DNA from: an uncultured Candidatus Woesearchaeota archaeon
GTDB lineage: Archaea; Nanobdellota; Nanobdellia; Woesearchaeales; 21-14-0-10-32-9
Assembly: GCA_903891505.1 (NCBI GenBank)
Contig: CAITEO010000017.1
Span: forward strand, 1-18,955
Length of the DNA: 18,955 nt
Reading direction: 5' to 3'
Every line of letters starts with the position of its first letter. Positions within the stretch are counted from its first letter, which is position 1. The notes under the pieces were generated by a model that was given only the letters and a program-made list of their open reading frames with translations, was not told the origin of the DNA and did no database searches. This document shows, in pieces, positions 18,817 through 18,955 of the stretch. Made by a program: the position numbers and the translations under genes.

Positions 18817-18955
18817 TGCGTTCTCCTAAAATTATTTATCTCCTAATAAAATTAGCGCATACTCTATTCAACAGCACCTGGTAGAAACTAGTAATAACTG
18901 TAAAAACATATTAGTTAACGCTGCTAGTTATATATAATTGTAAAGGAAGTATAAA
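18817..18955. other. Window-edge intergenic region
   Basis: No gene is visible. AACTAGTAATAACTG and TTAGTTAACGCTGCTAGTTA share inverted and direct pieces, and TTATATATAA (about 18928-18937) on the plus strand may be a TATA box for a gene beyond the window. Confidence 0.35.

Overview
The window looks like part of an AT-rich archaeal genome, most likely a small-genome DPANN-type lineage (Woesearchaeota/Pacearchaeota-like). This is inferred from gene content only. The archaeal evidence is eS1 (S3Ae) and a 20-residue eL41, a TrmB-family regulator, a RibL-type FAD synthetase, Dph2/Dph6 diphthamide proteins, a COG1107-like RecJ nuclease, a probable tRNA intron, and TATA boxes about 25-28 nt upstream of start codons. 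Eight genes appear leaderless. Operon-internal and long-leader genes carry GAGG/GGTGA ribosome-binding sites instead.

Left part (1-2310): two adjacent modular palindromes with different arms and a shared core abut an HTH_40-domain ORF that may be a helicase tail. A promoter inside that ORF's end drives a long GC-rich leader and then eL41 and eS1. After a T-rich terminator comes a repeat-rich stretch and a dph2 gene cut to its first 86 codons, with a degraded second copy of its start just upstream.

Middle (2311-11207): a small membrane protein and a TrmB-like regulator diverge from a region with two C-run/G-run operators. Next are a 976-aa family-B DNA polymerase homologue with an intact exonuclease and ruined polymerase motifs, a J-domain-like protein, a RecJ-like OB/DHH nuclease behind a switch-like leader with a possible 28-aa leader peptide, a TPR protein, and a Nudix hydrolase with an in-frame TGA exactly where Trp would fit.

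Right part (11208-18955): tRNA-Asn; a three-gene operon of membrane/LysM-like and unknown proteins; an intergenic region with a perfect 20-bp palindrome; a winged-helix regulator with operator-like repeats; a two-TM RCK protein lacking the K+ selectivity filter; an intron-containing long-variable-arm tRNA (probably Leu-CAA) whose 5' end is duplicated upstream; a fusion of glutamine-dependent asparagine synthase with diphthine-ammonia ligase; RibL; and a small helical protein.

The genes are mostly singly transcribed. The clearest functional links are eL41-eS1 (ribosome), truncated Dph2 with AsnB-Dph6 (EF2 diphthamide), and the PolB-like exonuclease with the RecJ-like nuclease (nucleic-acid processing, not co-transcribed).
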